A DNA stretch of 64,000 bases from Druceiella hillmani (GCA_039881145.1 JAYKKI010000133.1:3056501-3120500), one strand, 5' to 3'; shown: positions 1-14,056, counted from the stretch's first letter. Translations and numbers: made by a program. The notes: generated from the letters alone by a model not told the origin.

Positions 1-147
1 GTTTAAAATTAACTACCGCCTTATAGTAACAAGAAGATGCTACTTTGGCTTAAGAAACTAATTGAAATCTTGACTCATTAGCAATAGAATAAAAAATAAT
101 ATGTATAAAACAATAATTCGACGAGTGAATGGCAACAAAACTGGATA

Positions 148-540
148 TTGAATACGCAAATCCAAAATAGACTAATAATTTTGAATGAAAAATACAACGC
201 AAAATTGGCGGTATTGTCCAAGAAAATAAGGCTTTACAATTACGAAATTTATAATCGATATAAACAACCAGACATTGTTAAAATTATTAAATCAAACCAA
301 ATAACGTATATTGGACACGTATTTAAATAAAGGATCAGAGGATAAAAACTCAATCAAACGACTGACTCTCAATAAGGCAGGGGGTACCAGGAAACGGGGA
401 AGACCTAAACTCAGACGGCTTGATGATTTCGAGAATGACTTAAAAATATTAAAGTTTACCAACCAGAAACCTAAAACATCTAATGGAAAAAGCTCGTTGG
501 AACGGCCTTGGCCTGCTCTAGGATGTAGTGTCGAGGAGAA
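148..540 (+). pseudogene. Decayed 3' end of a non-LTR retrotransposon ORF2
   Basis: Two overlapping plus-strand frames, joined by a frameshift near 310-320, give a C-terminal segment common to many insect non-LTR retrotransposon polyproteins. The first frame ends in a stretch like [20 protein letters not shown], comparable to the widespread 'DI.K.IKS.RL.W.GHV' block. The second continues with a basic patch ([19 protein letters not shown]) and ends near [12 protein letters not shown], another typical ending. It would have been the domain after the reverse transcriptase. There is no start, no RT core and at least one frameshift, so this is a relic. Upstream bases 1-147 hold only fragments of related frame. 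The (TA)n tract that follows may be the element's microsatellite-like 3' tail. The match is by recognition of conserved wording, not by alignment. Confidence 0.72.
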
Positions 541-550
541 AATATATGTG

Positions 551-625
<75 letters not shown>

Positions 626-658
626 GTATATATATATACATATATATATAGATATATA
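541..658. repeat. (TA)n microsatellite with TG/CA interruptions
   Basis: About 118 bases of nearly pure TA dinucleotide interrupted by tgtatata/tatacata units. It directly follows the retrotransposon relic and may be its simple-repeat tail. The Tyr-Ile and Tyr-Val open frames on both strands are translations of the microsatellite, not genes. Confidence 0.95.
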
Positions 659-1260
659 TTTCCAAAATCCCCCCGAATTTTCACCAAAATTTCTCTCAAC
701 TTTTCATGCATTTAGATCAAATTTAGAACTTTAAATATGCGTCGTATGTAAGTTTGGTGTGCATTTAAACATAAAACTTTATATACATTTCGTTGTGTAA
801 TTGTTTTTAGTCAAATATTACAATATCCAAAGGGAATGAAACGACCAATGAACAAAGGATTTGTTAATTGTCCTCGCGCTGCTCATAGCACGAGTCATAC
901 GAGGTGAGGAATTAAAGCGTCAGGTGGTTCAGGGTATTACCAATCCACGTTTTATACTCGCGGCCTAGGGCAGAGAGGGAAATGTATTATTTCATAATAA
1001 AAAGCGCGGCAGCCGCATATCTCATTAGTAAAACGAGTGTATCTACTCACCTTACGTATATATTACGAGATATGTGTTCCAGAATTTAATAAGTTTTGAA
1101 TATAATTGTCTCAATCATTTTTGTGGTTGCTACCACATTTCATATTAAAAGAATTTTTTCATGAAAATGTCATTCGAATTCGGTGGTTATGTTTGCGATA
1201 TATTTAATTTATCGCCTCACGCCATTTTACCAATGCATTATTTTCCCGTAGAATATCACT

Positions 1261-1540
1261 GCGTTTCCCAATTAAATGAAACTACGTGATCTAGAATTAT
1301 TTCTACTTTCTTTAAGTTCTTTACCACGACCTAAGTTTCGTTGTACCACAACATCTTCAGGTGGGCTATTAGCAAAGATCTTTGCCAATAGCCTACCTGA
1401 AGATATTGTAATACAACGAAACCTAGGTCGTGGCAAAGAACTTAAAGAAAGTAGAAATAATACTATCATCTCGTATCCATCACGTAATTTCATTTAATTG
1501 TAAATAATGAATTTCTACAAAATTAACGCAAAATATATTA
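1261..1540 (+). mobile_element. Foldback MITE copy A (280 bp)
   Basis: A near-perfect long palindrome centred in the sequence around 1,378: the left arm (tacca-cgacctaagtttcgttg) returns inverted as caacgaaacctaggtcgtgg. The right end carries a ~45-base non-palindromic tail (aattaacgcaaaatatatta). It is flanked by the 9-bp direct repeat aatatcact at 1,252-1,260 and 1,541-1,549. The opposite arm of the large inverted repeat, near 30,330-30,345, has the uninterrupted site with only one copy of this word (attgatatt on that strand, one change). The 73-residue open frames seen on both strands are palindrome shadows. It has no transposase, so it is non-autonomous. The target duplication length would suit a Mutator-like source, but this is inference. 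Confidence 0.9.
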
Positions 1541-4147
1541 AATATCACTATATTTGTTAATAGAGCCTTTGAAATACATATATACAATACATAATACACC
1601 ATTATGCTTTAATATTTCTAAATCATAATAAAACTTTCTGGAATTTGTTACACAGCATGTAGAATATTCTTTGAAGTTGACTCGATTAACGCTGTTAATA
1701 AATTTTGCACTTGAAGTAAGTTCAAAACAATTGTTGTTTATTCCTAAACCAATGTAATTAATTTTGTTTAGACGATAATATTAGTTAATCATATCTAAGA
1801 TCAGGATTAGTGTGCATAACCATTACAAGAAAGGCCTTAGTTAAATAATTATTTGTTGTTCCAAGCATAGATATTATAATTAATCTGCAAATCCATCGTT
1901 CTTGGTTTTCTAATAATCATTCAATTAAATTAAATCCATAATCTAACCCTGATGTTATAACCAGATATTATGTATAAATAAAAAACTAAGATTTTTTTAC
2001 TCTACACCATTTTATTTCTAATAGTTTTCCAGCTTATAATTTACAAAACTTAATACAAATAAATATGTACCTATAAAAGCAATTTAAAAGTATGCTTAAT
2101 TAAATATTTAAAACATTCAAAACCATTGGAATTTAATAATTTACTCGCAATAAATTATTTATCCCATGCAAATTTATATACTGTGATACGCGCTATTAAA
2201 TTGTTTTATATCCCGTTGAAAAAGTAAATATGAATATCGTAATAGAAGATGAATACCTATTTCAAGGAAACAAAAAGGAAAAGTCAACTTTTCTGTGTAT
2301 TAAATAAAGTTCTTGCTCACAAATCGTAAAACAGCGATGTTTCTCCCACGTGAAGTTATATTTTCAATTTACTGTTTTACGTGCGGTCTCGTTTAAGGTG
2401 ATGATAACAAAAACAATAAAATTAATTACGAATGAAACGCAATGTAGCAACGTGCCCTGTCATATATCACACGTAGCCTTGTCACGCGACGTACAACGTA
2501 ATTAATTAACGTTATCCTTAAAACATAAAATTTATACTGAACCGTAAAATTAAAATTTGTTATAAAGGGTCTGTTAATATTCTTGTGTTGTCAGCTGTTT
2601 TAGGGTTGTTAACGTTACGCAGAGTTCACATTTTATAAACATAATTTTGTGTTTTTAATGTATGTAATTTTTATATAGATATACGAATATAAATATCGAT
2701 AGTTACGGAATATTTATTTTACGAATTATTTGACCAAAAAGATGCGTTCTGTTCTAATTTAAGTCAAAAGCTTTTAAATATGTTAGAAAGTATTTAGTAT
2801 TTTTTTGTTGTTAAACTAAAGATGTATTTTTTATTACAATAATACGACCGTATTTTTGAATTGCTTCGCTTCTTCCAATGTTTGAGGATTCATGATTAAA
2901 TTCATTTTTAAATATTTGTCTTTACCATTAACATAGTAAACAGTCTCTATGGTTTAAATCATCTCATTAGGAGATTATTAAATTCGCTAACATACTGCTA
3001 CCTCCTGCGAAAATTGATTTGAAATAATAATATTTATTTTGACAAATTATTTTAAAAAAATGAATTACAAAATAAATAATCGCCAAGAAAAACAGAAGAA
3101 ATAAAAGGAAAGTGACTTATTTTATGTAAACTAATTTTTTATTTTATTATCGACAAATGATGATTAACATAGCTTATGCAGCTTTTCCAAAAAAACATTA
3201 CGACACAGCCAGTTTTCAGAAACGATGCACGGATACTAATATGAAAATATGTATATATCTTTATATCTGTATATATATGTACATATATACATGCACATAT
3301 ATACGCGCTAATAGTAACATCACTTGCAAATCAAATAAGCAAAGTCGTGAAATATCAAAACAAAATTGAAAAAAACATTAATTAAATATCATCTTATTGA
3401 AATTAAAAACAAGAGGATTCTTCTACAAAAAGGCACAAATATGCAGATATCTTAATTGCATTCAAGAACGTGGGTAGCTTTTTACTCTCCGACTTGCGAA
3501 GTCATTTATTATCTTATCTGCAAAACTTTGAAAGAACTAAAACTTGACATCAGAAATACGACTTTCATAAATGTTTAATTCCTAATTCTGACTTTTCTAT
3601 ATTTCTGCTCTTCTCCCTAATCCGGCGCACTTAAATACAGGAACTGTATATTCTTCATAAATATAACTTTTTTTTACTTCTTTCACATCTCTTCTTTAGG
3701 ATCTCGATGTTTAAACTAACCTAAACGCGATGGATTTACTAATATTTATCTAACATCTCCATCATAAGAGGCAGGCGGTAGCAAACAAGGGCCTCAACTT
3801 GCAAAATTTTGTATCAGAAGAACATTTGAAAATAGATAAAAGTCGACTTGTTAGATTTGCTTACTTACATAATTGCACACAAGTGAAGCCAATGAAATTT
3901 TTTTGACAATATACCATCACATGCATGCAAAGCGGGAGTAATCGAATATATTTTAGGCACCCCATCGAACAGAGAGTTGAATCAAACCTCCATCTGAAAA
4001 ATACTTTGGTCTAAATACTTTTAACTTGTTTCTAATACATATTAAGCTGTTTTTTACTCATATCTCAAAAAAGGATATAAGAAATCTTAAAACCTAAACA
4101 CAGTTTGCTATCTAATGGTACTTTTTAAATTGACCTAGTAACAATGT
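1541..4147. other. AT-rich non-coding part of the left arm
   Basis: No gene was found. 1,550-3,040 and 3,850-4,140 match the right arm inverted (28,855-30,325 and 27,290-28,300). 3,040-3,850 has no clear partner. Short open frames such as the one at 3,157 end in a TA-rich run (3,240-3,305) and show no recognisable protein. Confidence 0.7.
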
Positions 4148-5305
4148 TAGTCTAAAAAATTCTAATTTGTATGGTCCAATTAAAATAAAAACCAATTTTT
4201 CTCTATTATATTAATAATTACTCATTTTACCTAGTAGAAAATTACATTTTATTCTAACACTCTTTATAGGAGCCTTCTCCAAATATTCACTTTTGTTCAT
4301 TTTAAGTACCATTTCCAGTTTTAAACCTGAACACTAAATATTTTATTTCAAGTGCAAATTCCTCTATTTCGTTTAGAAATTAAAGACCTGTGGACTGACG
4401 AACGAACAGATAGAGAGCATTGCCACAAAAAAAGGGTTCGTTTCCGATCTTTTGCTTATGTGGTTTGGTATTCAAAATGTCCCAAGAGAAACTTTTGATC
4501 AAAGGATTTGAACGGAATCCTGTAAATAGTAATATAGGTATAGTGAGGTAATATTTGTAAATAATTTATTGGCAATAAGCCCTTATTAAGTTTCTTGTCA
4601 TTTAATATTTAATCGTCAAAATATAAAGTTTATATCTACCGACACGGAATAGAAAATCGAAATCTTTCAATATCGAGGTCATTATTTTACTTGTTCTATA
4701 TTTTGTATTCGGTATCTTTTAATCGATACTTTTATTCATATGGGTATTTTATATCAGATATCGCACAGAATTTCTATCAAAATTCTATTCTCTGTATTAA
4801 ACCCTAAATTCTTCTTCTAAACAGTAATTCAATGATGGCAATGCAGTACTGAAAGCATCGTATAGTGTTGTGATATTTAGAAAACGTATCGTACCGTTTT
4901 TAACATTAAAAAAATAACATAGGTAGTCACGGAAACTGCTGGCAGATGTGAAAACTTAAAATTATATATACAATACAGTGGTTTTAAAAAAGTTTATAGA
5001 ATTTCTAATTTTAAAATCCGCGCCAAAATATTGTTCAACAATTAGAAACCTGTTTCAATACGCTAGTAAGATAACTTTTAAGCCACTAAGAAATATTCAT
5101 TGCATGACATGTTACAGATGCCAAATATTAGAAAAATAAAATCATCTAATATGACATTATTAAACCCAAATTTTAATACCAATATTGGGAATATTTGGAA
5201 ATAAATGTTTTTTGTTATTAAGTTTTTTACAATTAATTTATCACAATATAAACAATGCACAGTATATGCACGACGAACTTTGTACGTAGTCAGTTTAACT
5301 TTATT

Positions 5306-5312
<7 letters not shown>

Positions 5313-5373
<61 letters not shown>
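5313..5373. repeat. (TA)n microsatellite
   Basis: About 60 bases of pure TA after a short (GT)n lead. It produces the Tyr-Ile open frames on both strands, which are not genes. Confidence 0.95.
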
Positions 5374-5379
<6 letters not shown>

Positions 5380-7017
5380 AATGCTGTTACTGCTGACCAA
5401 ACCTTTTTTTTTGGAAAACGGAAGTTTTCCCTTCAGAAAAAAAATCGTTTGTTCCGTTTCGAAGAAACAACTGATTAAAGAAAATATCATTGTGGAGTGA
5501 TTATACAGAGGACGAGCGATAAGATTAGAAAGTATTTATATCACAAACTTTTTTAAAAGTTTAGATTATCTTTTGCGTGTTTTCCTTTTTTTATCATAAA
5601 ATCCAACGATATTATAATTTAAATAAAAAGATTGGCTAATAAAAATATTGTTTTATAATTTTAGAAAGAAAAACATTTATGCGAATTGCATTAATTTTGT
5701 AATTACGGGAGACAAATTTGTGTTTTAATATAATTTTAAGTTTTTTGAAGGATGGAAGATGATAAAACAACATATATGCATTAAACATTTATATAATAAA
5801 ACGTTTAGAAAAATATCGACACGTTGGTGTCCCAAAACCAAGGTGTAGATACTTTTCTCTAAATACTTTTATCTACATGATATTTTTTAAGCTACTCATG
5901 TATACAGAGCCGATACTTTTGATTCAGCACTGTGTCTTTATCGATATCGCATTTTGAAATATTTTTTTAAGTATTAATTTAACACAAATAAGATGTTTAA
6001 AGGAATGATTCGGATTTTAAATAATTTTATATGTAGACTCCTTACAAAAACTGTTTTTAATTCAGGCTTGTTGGCATTTTAATATGTACAGATTTTTGCT
6101 GCGTTTTGCTTCTTGGATCTGACATAATTCATGATTATATTAATAAGTAAAAAAGATATTAAACCTAGTAAAATGTGTTACGTTACAGTTGGATCTTGAA
6201 ACTAGTAATGTATTACATTATAGATGGACATTAAAACTTGAAGTCGGCGATCGCTTTTCAGATCCACTTTAATTTAAGAAATAAAAAAAATTGTCTCATT
6301 TTACATTCTTTCTAATTTAGTTACATTTCCTATTGTTAATGACATGTTCCTTTTTTTACAGCAGACAAATATTTTTAAAACCCACCTGAAAGTGAGAACT
6401 TAAAACTTCTATTATCTCTGCTTCAAGGGGGTTAATGGAATATATATGTAATTATATATATATATATATATATACAAGGACGTAGTTATTTTTGAAGTAT
6501 TAATTAAACATGTAATTATTAATCTGCCCACCGCCTATGAAACTTAAGTGATTGTGATAGATAGTTAAGAAGAATTTAGATAATTTGCCGGAAATTTCAT
6601 TAAAATTTGTCAGAAAAGAAATTATCTCCAAAAAACCTTAAGTTTTGTTGATGTTGATAATAATATTTAAGTATATATAACTATGCGGGGCGCATCCGCT
6701 GCCAGCAAAACTGGATATAATTTCCTCATATTCGACTTCCTTCTCCAGTGTCGCGTAGCATTTCCGTAGAGTCAATTACCACTGACTGCACTGGACGTGA
6801 TTAACTTGCGTGATCGATTAACCTTACTAGTATCAGCTTTGAAGTAAATCTTATATGTAGATTTTGTGACAACGTCACTTTCTGTTCATTCTCTCGTATG
6901 TAAAGAACTTTGTCATAAAAACATTTTGAACTCCATAAAAAAAACAAAGTTGATAAATCGGCACATAAGATGCTTCTCTTATACATATATTTAGTCGATT
7001 ACGAGAAGCACTTGTGT

Positions 7018-7423
7018 AGAATAAGTACGATTGTTACGAACGCCACTATTCTGTACGTGTAACTTATATGTTTGTGTAAGAGGTATCAATTTATATACTT
7101 TGTGTCCAGTCGCACAGGGAAAGTTAAAGCGAAATGGTTTCTAAAGAAAGGAAGAAATAAACACATTTTCTCATTTATAATAAAAATCCCAACACGATTT
7201 AATTCGTGATGGTATTTTTATTAACAAACCAAGTTGATGTGAACGTCACTCTTCTGTACGTGTGGATTTATATATGTGTGGGATATATCAATTTATATGT
7301 TTTTTTAAATGTTTTTCTTTATTTTCAGTCGCACATGAAAAACTGCAGCGAATTATTTCTAAGGAAAAGAAGTAATAAACATATTCTCTCATGTATAATA
7401 AAAATACCATCACGGATTAAATA
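7018..7423 (+). repeat. Tandem pair of ~205 bp units, second one with 19+ bp inverted ends
   Basis: Two direct copies share words such as gaacg(c/t)cact, ctgtacgtgt, cagtcgcaca and ttataataaaaat. The second unit is bounded by inverted repeats: cgtgatggtatttttatta at 7,205-7,223 and its exact reverse complement at 7,396-7,414. The inverted match can be extended outward to about 27 bases with one mismatch. This is the structure of a small MITE with a partial tandem copy beside it. No protein is encoded, although a 72-residue open frame crosses unit 2. Confidence 0.65.
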
Positions 7424-8109
7424 ACAAGCCAAGTTGATAGGAAGCAATAGATTGCTTAATTTAAACCAAATATAAAAGAAAATAGTTAAAATGTGTCAAG
7501 TATGTTAAGGTAGGCGAAGAAGAAATTAAAGTATGGTTGTTAGTGATAAAAATACTAAAAAAACTTTCATACAAGTCACTTAGGAACGAGACAGCTTAAA
7601 TATTTACGAAACAGTTCAAATCAGTGAAACAGTGGGGCCTCATCCAGGTTGTGGTCATATTTACACCATATCTGACACAGCTTAGTCGCAGATAGTTATC
7701 AAGTCATAAGATTTATTACCTCATGAAATAAAAATAAACGGCATTTAACTGTATTTAAATTAAACTATACAGTGTTTTAATTAAAAGTTATTGAAATAGA
7801 TAATCATGCATAGTGGTAATTACAACATTTTTCATATAAGTGGAAAAGTAAAATTTATCATAAATTAAATAATTTTTAATTCGTTCTTCTTATACGCTAG
7901 TATATTCGATAAATTTTCCATAACTCTTTTCGCAAAATGTAGGTTCAAAGAGCAATAGTATGTAAAAAAATGATAATTTGAAACATGTGTAAAGTAAATA
8001 TTTGCGAAAAAATCGTCACACATACGAAAGAAAATATATCTTACAAGACAATAACGTAAAATTCAGTTCAGTTTTATAAAGAAAAGGAATTATTACACGT
8101 AAGGATGAA

Positions 8110-8162
8110 AATATATCCTAAAAGATATAGTGCAATAAATTGTATATCTTTTAGGATATATT
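8110..8162 (+). other. Perfect 20-bp hairpin in the left arm
   Basis: The arms aatatatcctaaaagatata (8,110-8,129) and tatatcttttaggatatatt (8,143-8,162) are exact reverse complements around a 13-base loop. The homologous place in the right arm (26,414-26,468) has the same hairpin with changes that keep pairing. It could be a small foldback insert older than the duplication or a transcribed stem-loop; nothing further supports either. Confidence 0.8.
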
Positions 8163-8694
8163 CTTGAAAAATATTTACACGCGTTGCCTTAAAATGCCTT
8201 TGTAAAGTTATAGCTACATTAAAAATATCATTCCGAATACATTAAAAATATTTGCGAGAATGTTATGCTGAAGCTGCTGCACTACACCTCCAATCCTTTT
8301 ATAAGATATTGTAAGCTTCTTGGATAAGTTTTATATACAAGCAGTAAGTGCGAGGATATAATTGTGTTCTTTGCAGTAACATTAAACTCTTCAAATTTTA
8401 CGTCGCTAAAACAGAATCTTTACGCTCTGAGAGACGTGCCAAAAGTAGTTTTACATAAGCCTCTGTATATAAGTGTGTACAGGATAATAGTAAAGTACAC
8501 TGGAAAATTTTGGTAATTAAACATAATATATATTTAGAAAAGAAAGTTTAGAATGTTCTAATGCAAGGTAGGTTTTTTTTAAGAGACGGAATTGAAAAAT
8601 TGGCAAATTAAATGTTTAAAGTTTCACTAATATATTTATTATATATTATGTATTTATTTATTTTTTGTCTCTTAATAAGTTAATACTTTCATAT

Positions 8695-9735
8695 GAGGTG
8701 GTTGTAAAATATATAAATTTGTATAAGAACGTAACTACTCTAAATCAAAGTGGTAAGGATAAATTAAGGAAATAGGTTTCGGAATCGCAGCATTTTGATA
8801 AATGTTTTACATATTTATTAGACTTTATTAGAAGCTAAAATTTCTTGTTAAGATATGTTTTTTGTTTTTGTACAAAACATGAAACTAGGTTTCAAAAGGG
8901 TCTTTCAACATACACTTTAATTTTACTGAAAAATTCAACCATGATAACCACTTATTCAAGTTATGTGAATTCATATTTGCTCAACGTCTATCGACATTGT
9001 GTATGGCTTTGAATTTAATTACGCCTTACCATATATACAGATTTATACAATGTTGACAACATTGCATTCTAAGATTAATAGAAGAAAATGAATAAACTTT
9101 TCACGTACAGATACCTAATTTGATTGACAAAGCAAATTGGGTAAAAAAGATTTCTAAAAGTTTGTAGTGCTTCTACTTCTTACAGGACCTAAATTATATT
9201 TTTTTAAACATAAGCATGATAAAAAATATCTCAAAATACCATAAATAAGTTGAAAAAAGAATAATTTTAATTTTTTTGTCTCATTTAATTCTTACGCCAA
9301 ATTTACTTAAAAAGAATTTTAAATATTTTTCGATTTGTTACATCACTTACTAATATCAAATTTCAGCTTTCTTAAACTGACGCTCAAGTGTAATTGCCTT
9401 TAATTAATCAAATTAAATATACTACGTGGACTTCATAGTAGTCAAATTTTTCCAACTTTGGCCAAAACATAAAACAGCGATAGAAAGAAAATTATGTGTT
9501 AGGTTTTCTCCCGCAGGCAATTTTCAATTTATTCGAATTTCAACAATGATAAAATTTGTTTCAAAATTCCACAGTTTATTGAATGTGGCAGAGGATAAAA
9601 AAGGATTATGTTATTGTTTTTAAATGGATAAAATGAATACTCGTGTGGATTTTTATTTATACGCGATACTATCAGCAAAGTTTTAATTTATTTTTTGACA
9701 CATCTATTCATATTGGAAATAAATTATTCATTTGT
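8695..9735. other. Left-arm sequence missing opposite MITE copy C
   Basis: AT-rich, no gene. The right arm jumps from the partner of about 9,740 to the partner of about 8,692 exactly where truncated MITE copy C lies (25,452-25,614), so this ~1 kb was probably deleted from the right arm. Confidence 0.6.
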
Positions 9736-12276
9736 ATTCAATAATTAGAGTTTCGTAACCTGTTAAATACTTAACATTGTTATCTAGTCAGTTACATGCA
9801 GACAAAAAATTAACTGAACGAAATAAAGTTTTATTTTCAGTGTTTTATGTAAGTACTTTTTAATGCTGTGCAGGTGATTATATGGGAACATAAGGGTGAT
9901 ATGCAGGAGTGCTTTATTGAAAATGATTTTTTCTTATCATCTTAACAATATTATGTTATCTGGAATGTTTGCCACAGCTCTTGTGCAATGTCGGTCAATA
10001 TATTTATTTCTTAGGTATTTAATTTAGTTTGCTCGGTTTGTAATAATATTTCGATGATATATGGAAGATTCAATTTCTATTTATGGTATTCAAACATTTT
10101 ATAAGAGACGACACGTGATGTCAGTTAGTGGAAAAAAAACATGGACGATTGAGTCATACATTGTATATCCTGTGTCATAAATAACAAAAACCACAAAAGA
10201 AAGGGAGCAATGTAGGTAATAAATATATAAATATATATTAAATATATTTTAGTACTTCATCCCAATTTGAATCTTCCTCCGGGTCAAAAATTTTAAACTC
10301 GTAACAAACTGAAATAAAATAAATTTCACAGAAACTTACACCGAAGTAATAAAGAAAATAATATTAAGTTAGACCGTTGTATCATTGTTCGTCATTCCGG
10401 TTTCTTGTCTCGCGTAATTTATCTGTGCTTTCGTTTGAGGTTACGGCCTTTAATCCAAATCTGAACTATTTTTAAAATAATACGGCATCACTTATCGAAT
10501 GATAGATAATATCATTGTAATTCAGTATTAGCCCTGAATGATAAAATCTGGGATAAAATATAATTAAATACCTTTGAATATCTTTTATATCTTATTCATA
10601 TGTACAATTGAAAAAGTCACCAACTTTTAGACTTAACGATCTTTACATGATACAAAGTAGCTAACAATTCGATTTCTAACTAGTTTTGCCTTGTTTAGAA
10701 AAAGTATATTATATTAATTGTAAGATTATTGCATTTAAAGTTACCTATCATAAAAATTATACAGGCAAACTTTTTTATGTAAGTGTAATTTATATTAAAG
10801 CGTGAAACTGCCATATCTTCTTTTTAATTGATAGATTCTGATGAAAACTAGCTTATATGTTACCCCAAAGTTAAGAGAATCCATCAGTAAAAACTTCATC
10901 AGAATTCTTTTAGCTACTCTTACATGATGCGTGAACAAATAAACATGCCTATACATACAAAAATATTTTTGTGGTTTATTGCTTCTGTTATGTTACCCTA
11001 AGTATTTTTTTGTAAATATCTTCGATATACAGATAGGCCAATTCTATAATTTTATTATCTTAACTAATGTAATGCTAAAATATGTTCGTTTATTGCATCG
11101 CAACAGTCCAAGGTATTGACGTGATTTTTATACAAAGATAGTATTATATAAAATTATTTTCGTCTCGACGAAAATCTTGTTTGAAAGTGAAAAAGTACAC
11201 AAAGTGGATAACATTATATATGCAATATTAAGGCGCATTAGAATCACTAACTATATACTATAAATGCAAAAATATGTCGGTTTTCCTTTGTTCACGTCAC
11301 AATGGAACAAGTTTTTAACATAATTTTTTGCCTGAAAGTAGTTGGCTTATCGGGGAATGAGATAGGCTACTTTTTGTCTTGGGAAACCTCATTTTGACGG
11401 ATATTATAATACTAACTTATCCTTACTAACATTATAAACCTTATTAAATTTATTAATGCAAACGTATGTTTGTTTGTCCTTCTTTCACATTGCAATTAAA
11501 AGACGGATTACCATGATTATTACAGGATTTTTTGCGGTATGATACAGGTTACTTTTCATTACGAAAAATTTAATTATTTTTAGAAAATGTTTATTTGTAA
11601 CAAAAAAGTATACAATGAGAATAACAAAACAACGTCGCAACCAAACCACGGATAGATATGATTTTTGAAACGCTACATGCGCTATATAAGTTAGCAATAG
11701 AATCTTCTCTCCCTTTAACGCCTAATTTAGAATCCCTTTCCTTTTAACCCTTAATTTAGAGAAAAATATTACAGGCTAAGCTTTTAATTTCCTTTAATCA
11801 TTATAGATGGAGCTGTACGGTTTAATTTCACAATAATAGTTTTTAACTGTAACCACGTGAATAAAACTAATTTAAGTGAAAGTTAATATTTTTACATAAA
11901 ACTGGTTCTCTTAGACCATTTTTACACAAACTTCGAATAAATATGTGTTATTTTAGAATGTTAGTCGGAAAATTTTATTAAAAAAAAGACATGTGGCGTT
12001 TCATGCATTTTCACATAAATACAATTCAAATCAAAACTAATAAACGATTGGAAGAAATAATTCAATATTTCTTAAAATTTACTTAGTATAAAAATTTAGT
12101 GATTAACAGTCAAATAAATGGAATTGAATAAAAACTAAAGACAAGAAGGCTAAGAGACTATTAATTTTATAATGAATATAATGCTAGCTAATGACTACAG
12201 TAGAGAAACTTTAAAATTATGAGATGTACATTATTACCATTTGCAATTATTAATTTTTAATGAGAAAAATGTATTC

Positions 12277-12413
<137 letters not shown>

Positions 12414-14052
12414 ACAAAAACGTGAACCAAACATTTATTTCAAACTGAGGGAGTTGATTCTGTCAGGTTTAAAATGACTTAAAGATGCAAGTATATGCAT
12501 ATATAGTTTAGATGCATATTTCCTTAGTTCCACATTAACTTTTTATCAATTCAAGTAATTTAACAAACATGTCTCAAATTCTGTTTTATAGTAACTAATT
12601 CAACGATACTTTCGAAAACGATTGCCCGAATGTTCCGTTCTTCTATTATTAAGTTACTTGAAACATGGCGAAAAAATTTAAAAAAAAATATTTAAGAATA
12701 AAATCACGGTGTACGAGTGCAAAGGAAACAATGATTCAACTGATAGATCATCAAATAATAGTTCTCAATATTTTCAACCTTGTGAAAAAGATTTTTAGCA
12801 AGATTCATAAGCAATTGCCATTTTAGTATATACAAAAAAATTTTATTCATTAGATTATGTTATATAAATATTTCTGTATAAAAACAGCCCTTGTTTAATT
12901 TTGTAAGAAACCAAATACTATTTTATCACAAGAGAAATGTTTTCACCTCATTTACATAATAGTTATTACATGACACAACACTCTGTCAAGACTCTGTCCT
13001 ATGACTTTAAGACGTACCATAAATATTACTAATGTGATAAAAATATAATTGTTCGTACATATCTCAACTCTGTTCACTCTGTTGCAAAAATTGGTCCGAA
13101 TTTTCACCAGTGTCGTTCGGTTATATATGTTAGAATTTCAATATTATTCAATACCAAGCTAATCTTGAAGTATTCTAATACGCTTACCAAATTATTACAT
13201 ATGAGTAAAGCTACTAAAATATTAGCCACTTTGTCGTTCCTTCCCCAACCTCATCTTTATCTTAAGGACAAAAGTAAGTGGTTCTCCCGTTAGTATAAAA
13301 CGTATTCTAATTCAAAACGACCTGTACAGTCTCGTTACACTTACTCTCCTGCAAAACGCAAGCCTATCCAGATTTCTGTGAACTAGCTTTATCTGGTATT
13401 TTAAACGGGATTCGCTATAACTCAGTCGAGTTGACCGAGGCCCTAGTTTTTCGGCGAAGCACTGAAGTAGGCTAAACTCCTTAAAACAGCTGTTGCCTAA
13501 AGAAAAGAATTGTGTCAATGGCTTCCAAAATATGAAGGTACTCATAAGGCGATTATTCAAAAGTGTGGTTGATGATTTTACTTTAAATCACCTACTGAAT
13601 GTGATCTTATCTTTATAAGTAGAATGTAATCAACTAGTACAACTCGGCTGTGTCCCTCAGTCTAACTTGTGTGTAAATTCTTTATATTGTTAGTTTTACG
13701 AGGCACTATATTTTGCAGATGAATACAAACAAATGTATTTTTATTTTCATGTTTTTCGTACTTTGTATTCTAAAAGGAAAAAAACGACCCTTGTAAGATC
13801 ACTCATATGTTCGTACATTTGTCCGTCTGTAACAGCACTTTTCCAGCATATTAACCGGCACGTATTTCAATATTTAATGTTTTATTTAAAAGTTTAGAGG
13901 GGCAAACAAAGTACTCGAAATTTTTTAAATGCGTGATAAATTCTTTAAAAGAGTGACTAATAAGCAGAGCAGAACTACTGTAGATTTTTATGTAGTATTT
14001 TTTGTGTCGGTGGCACCTGTAACACAGATATATGTAACCTGTAACCTGTTAC

Positions 14053-14056
14053 ACAT

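Larger units (their letters stand above)
4148..7600. other. Left-arm-specific 3.4 kb block
   Basis: At the matching point in the right arm (about 27,205-27,290) only some 85 unrelated bases are present, so this block was inserted in the left arm or deleted from the right. It contains two (TA)n tracts (5,313-5,373 and 6,441-6,473) and the duplicated unit at 7,018-7,423. No coding sequence was recognised. Confidence 0.6.
890..12239 (+). repeat. Left arm of a ~30 kb inverted duplication
   Basis: Read as reverse complement, this arm aligns in order with 15,902-30,560. Matching segments (left / right): 890-1,260 / 30,330-30,560; 1,550-3,040 / 28,855-30,325; 3,850-4,140 / 27,290-28,300 (interrupted); 7,600-8,690 / 25,617-27,205; 9,740-10,222 / 24,958-25,450; 10,475-12,239 / 15,902-17,958. 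Shared words include tgctccctttcttttgtggt (left on the minus strand, right on the plus strand near 24,970) and gctatagttaaat-type AT words that I did not count as evidence. By eye the aligned parts look about 75-80% identical, so the duplication is old. No host gene is visible. Left-specific blocks are 4,148-7,600, 8,695-9,735 and 10,222-10,475. Confidence 0.85.

Noticed and set aside
528..734. Tyr/Ile-rich open frames here and at 5,255-5,500, 12,241-12,477 and 13,929-14,246
   Set aside because: Direct translations of (TA)n microsatellites.
1272..1497. Similar 73-residue open frames on both strands
   Set aside because: They are the two readings of the MITE palindrome; other copies of the element break the frame.
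13312..13560. 82-residue minus-strand frame in a less AT-rich patch
   Set aside because: No recognisable motif, no splice or start context and no neighbouring coding signal; kept only as a compositional remark.
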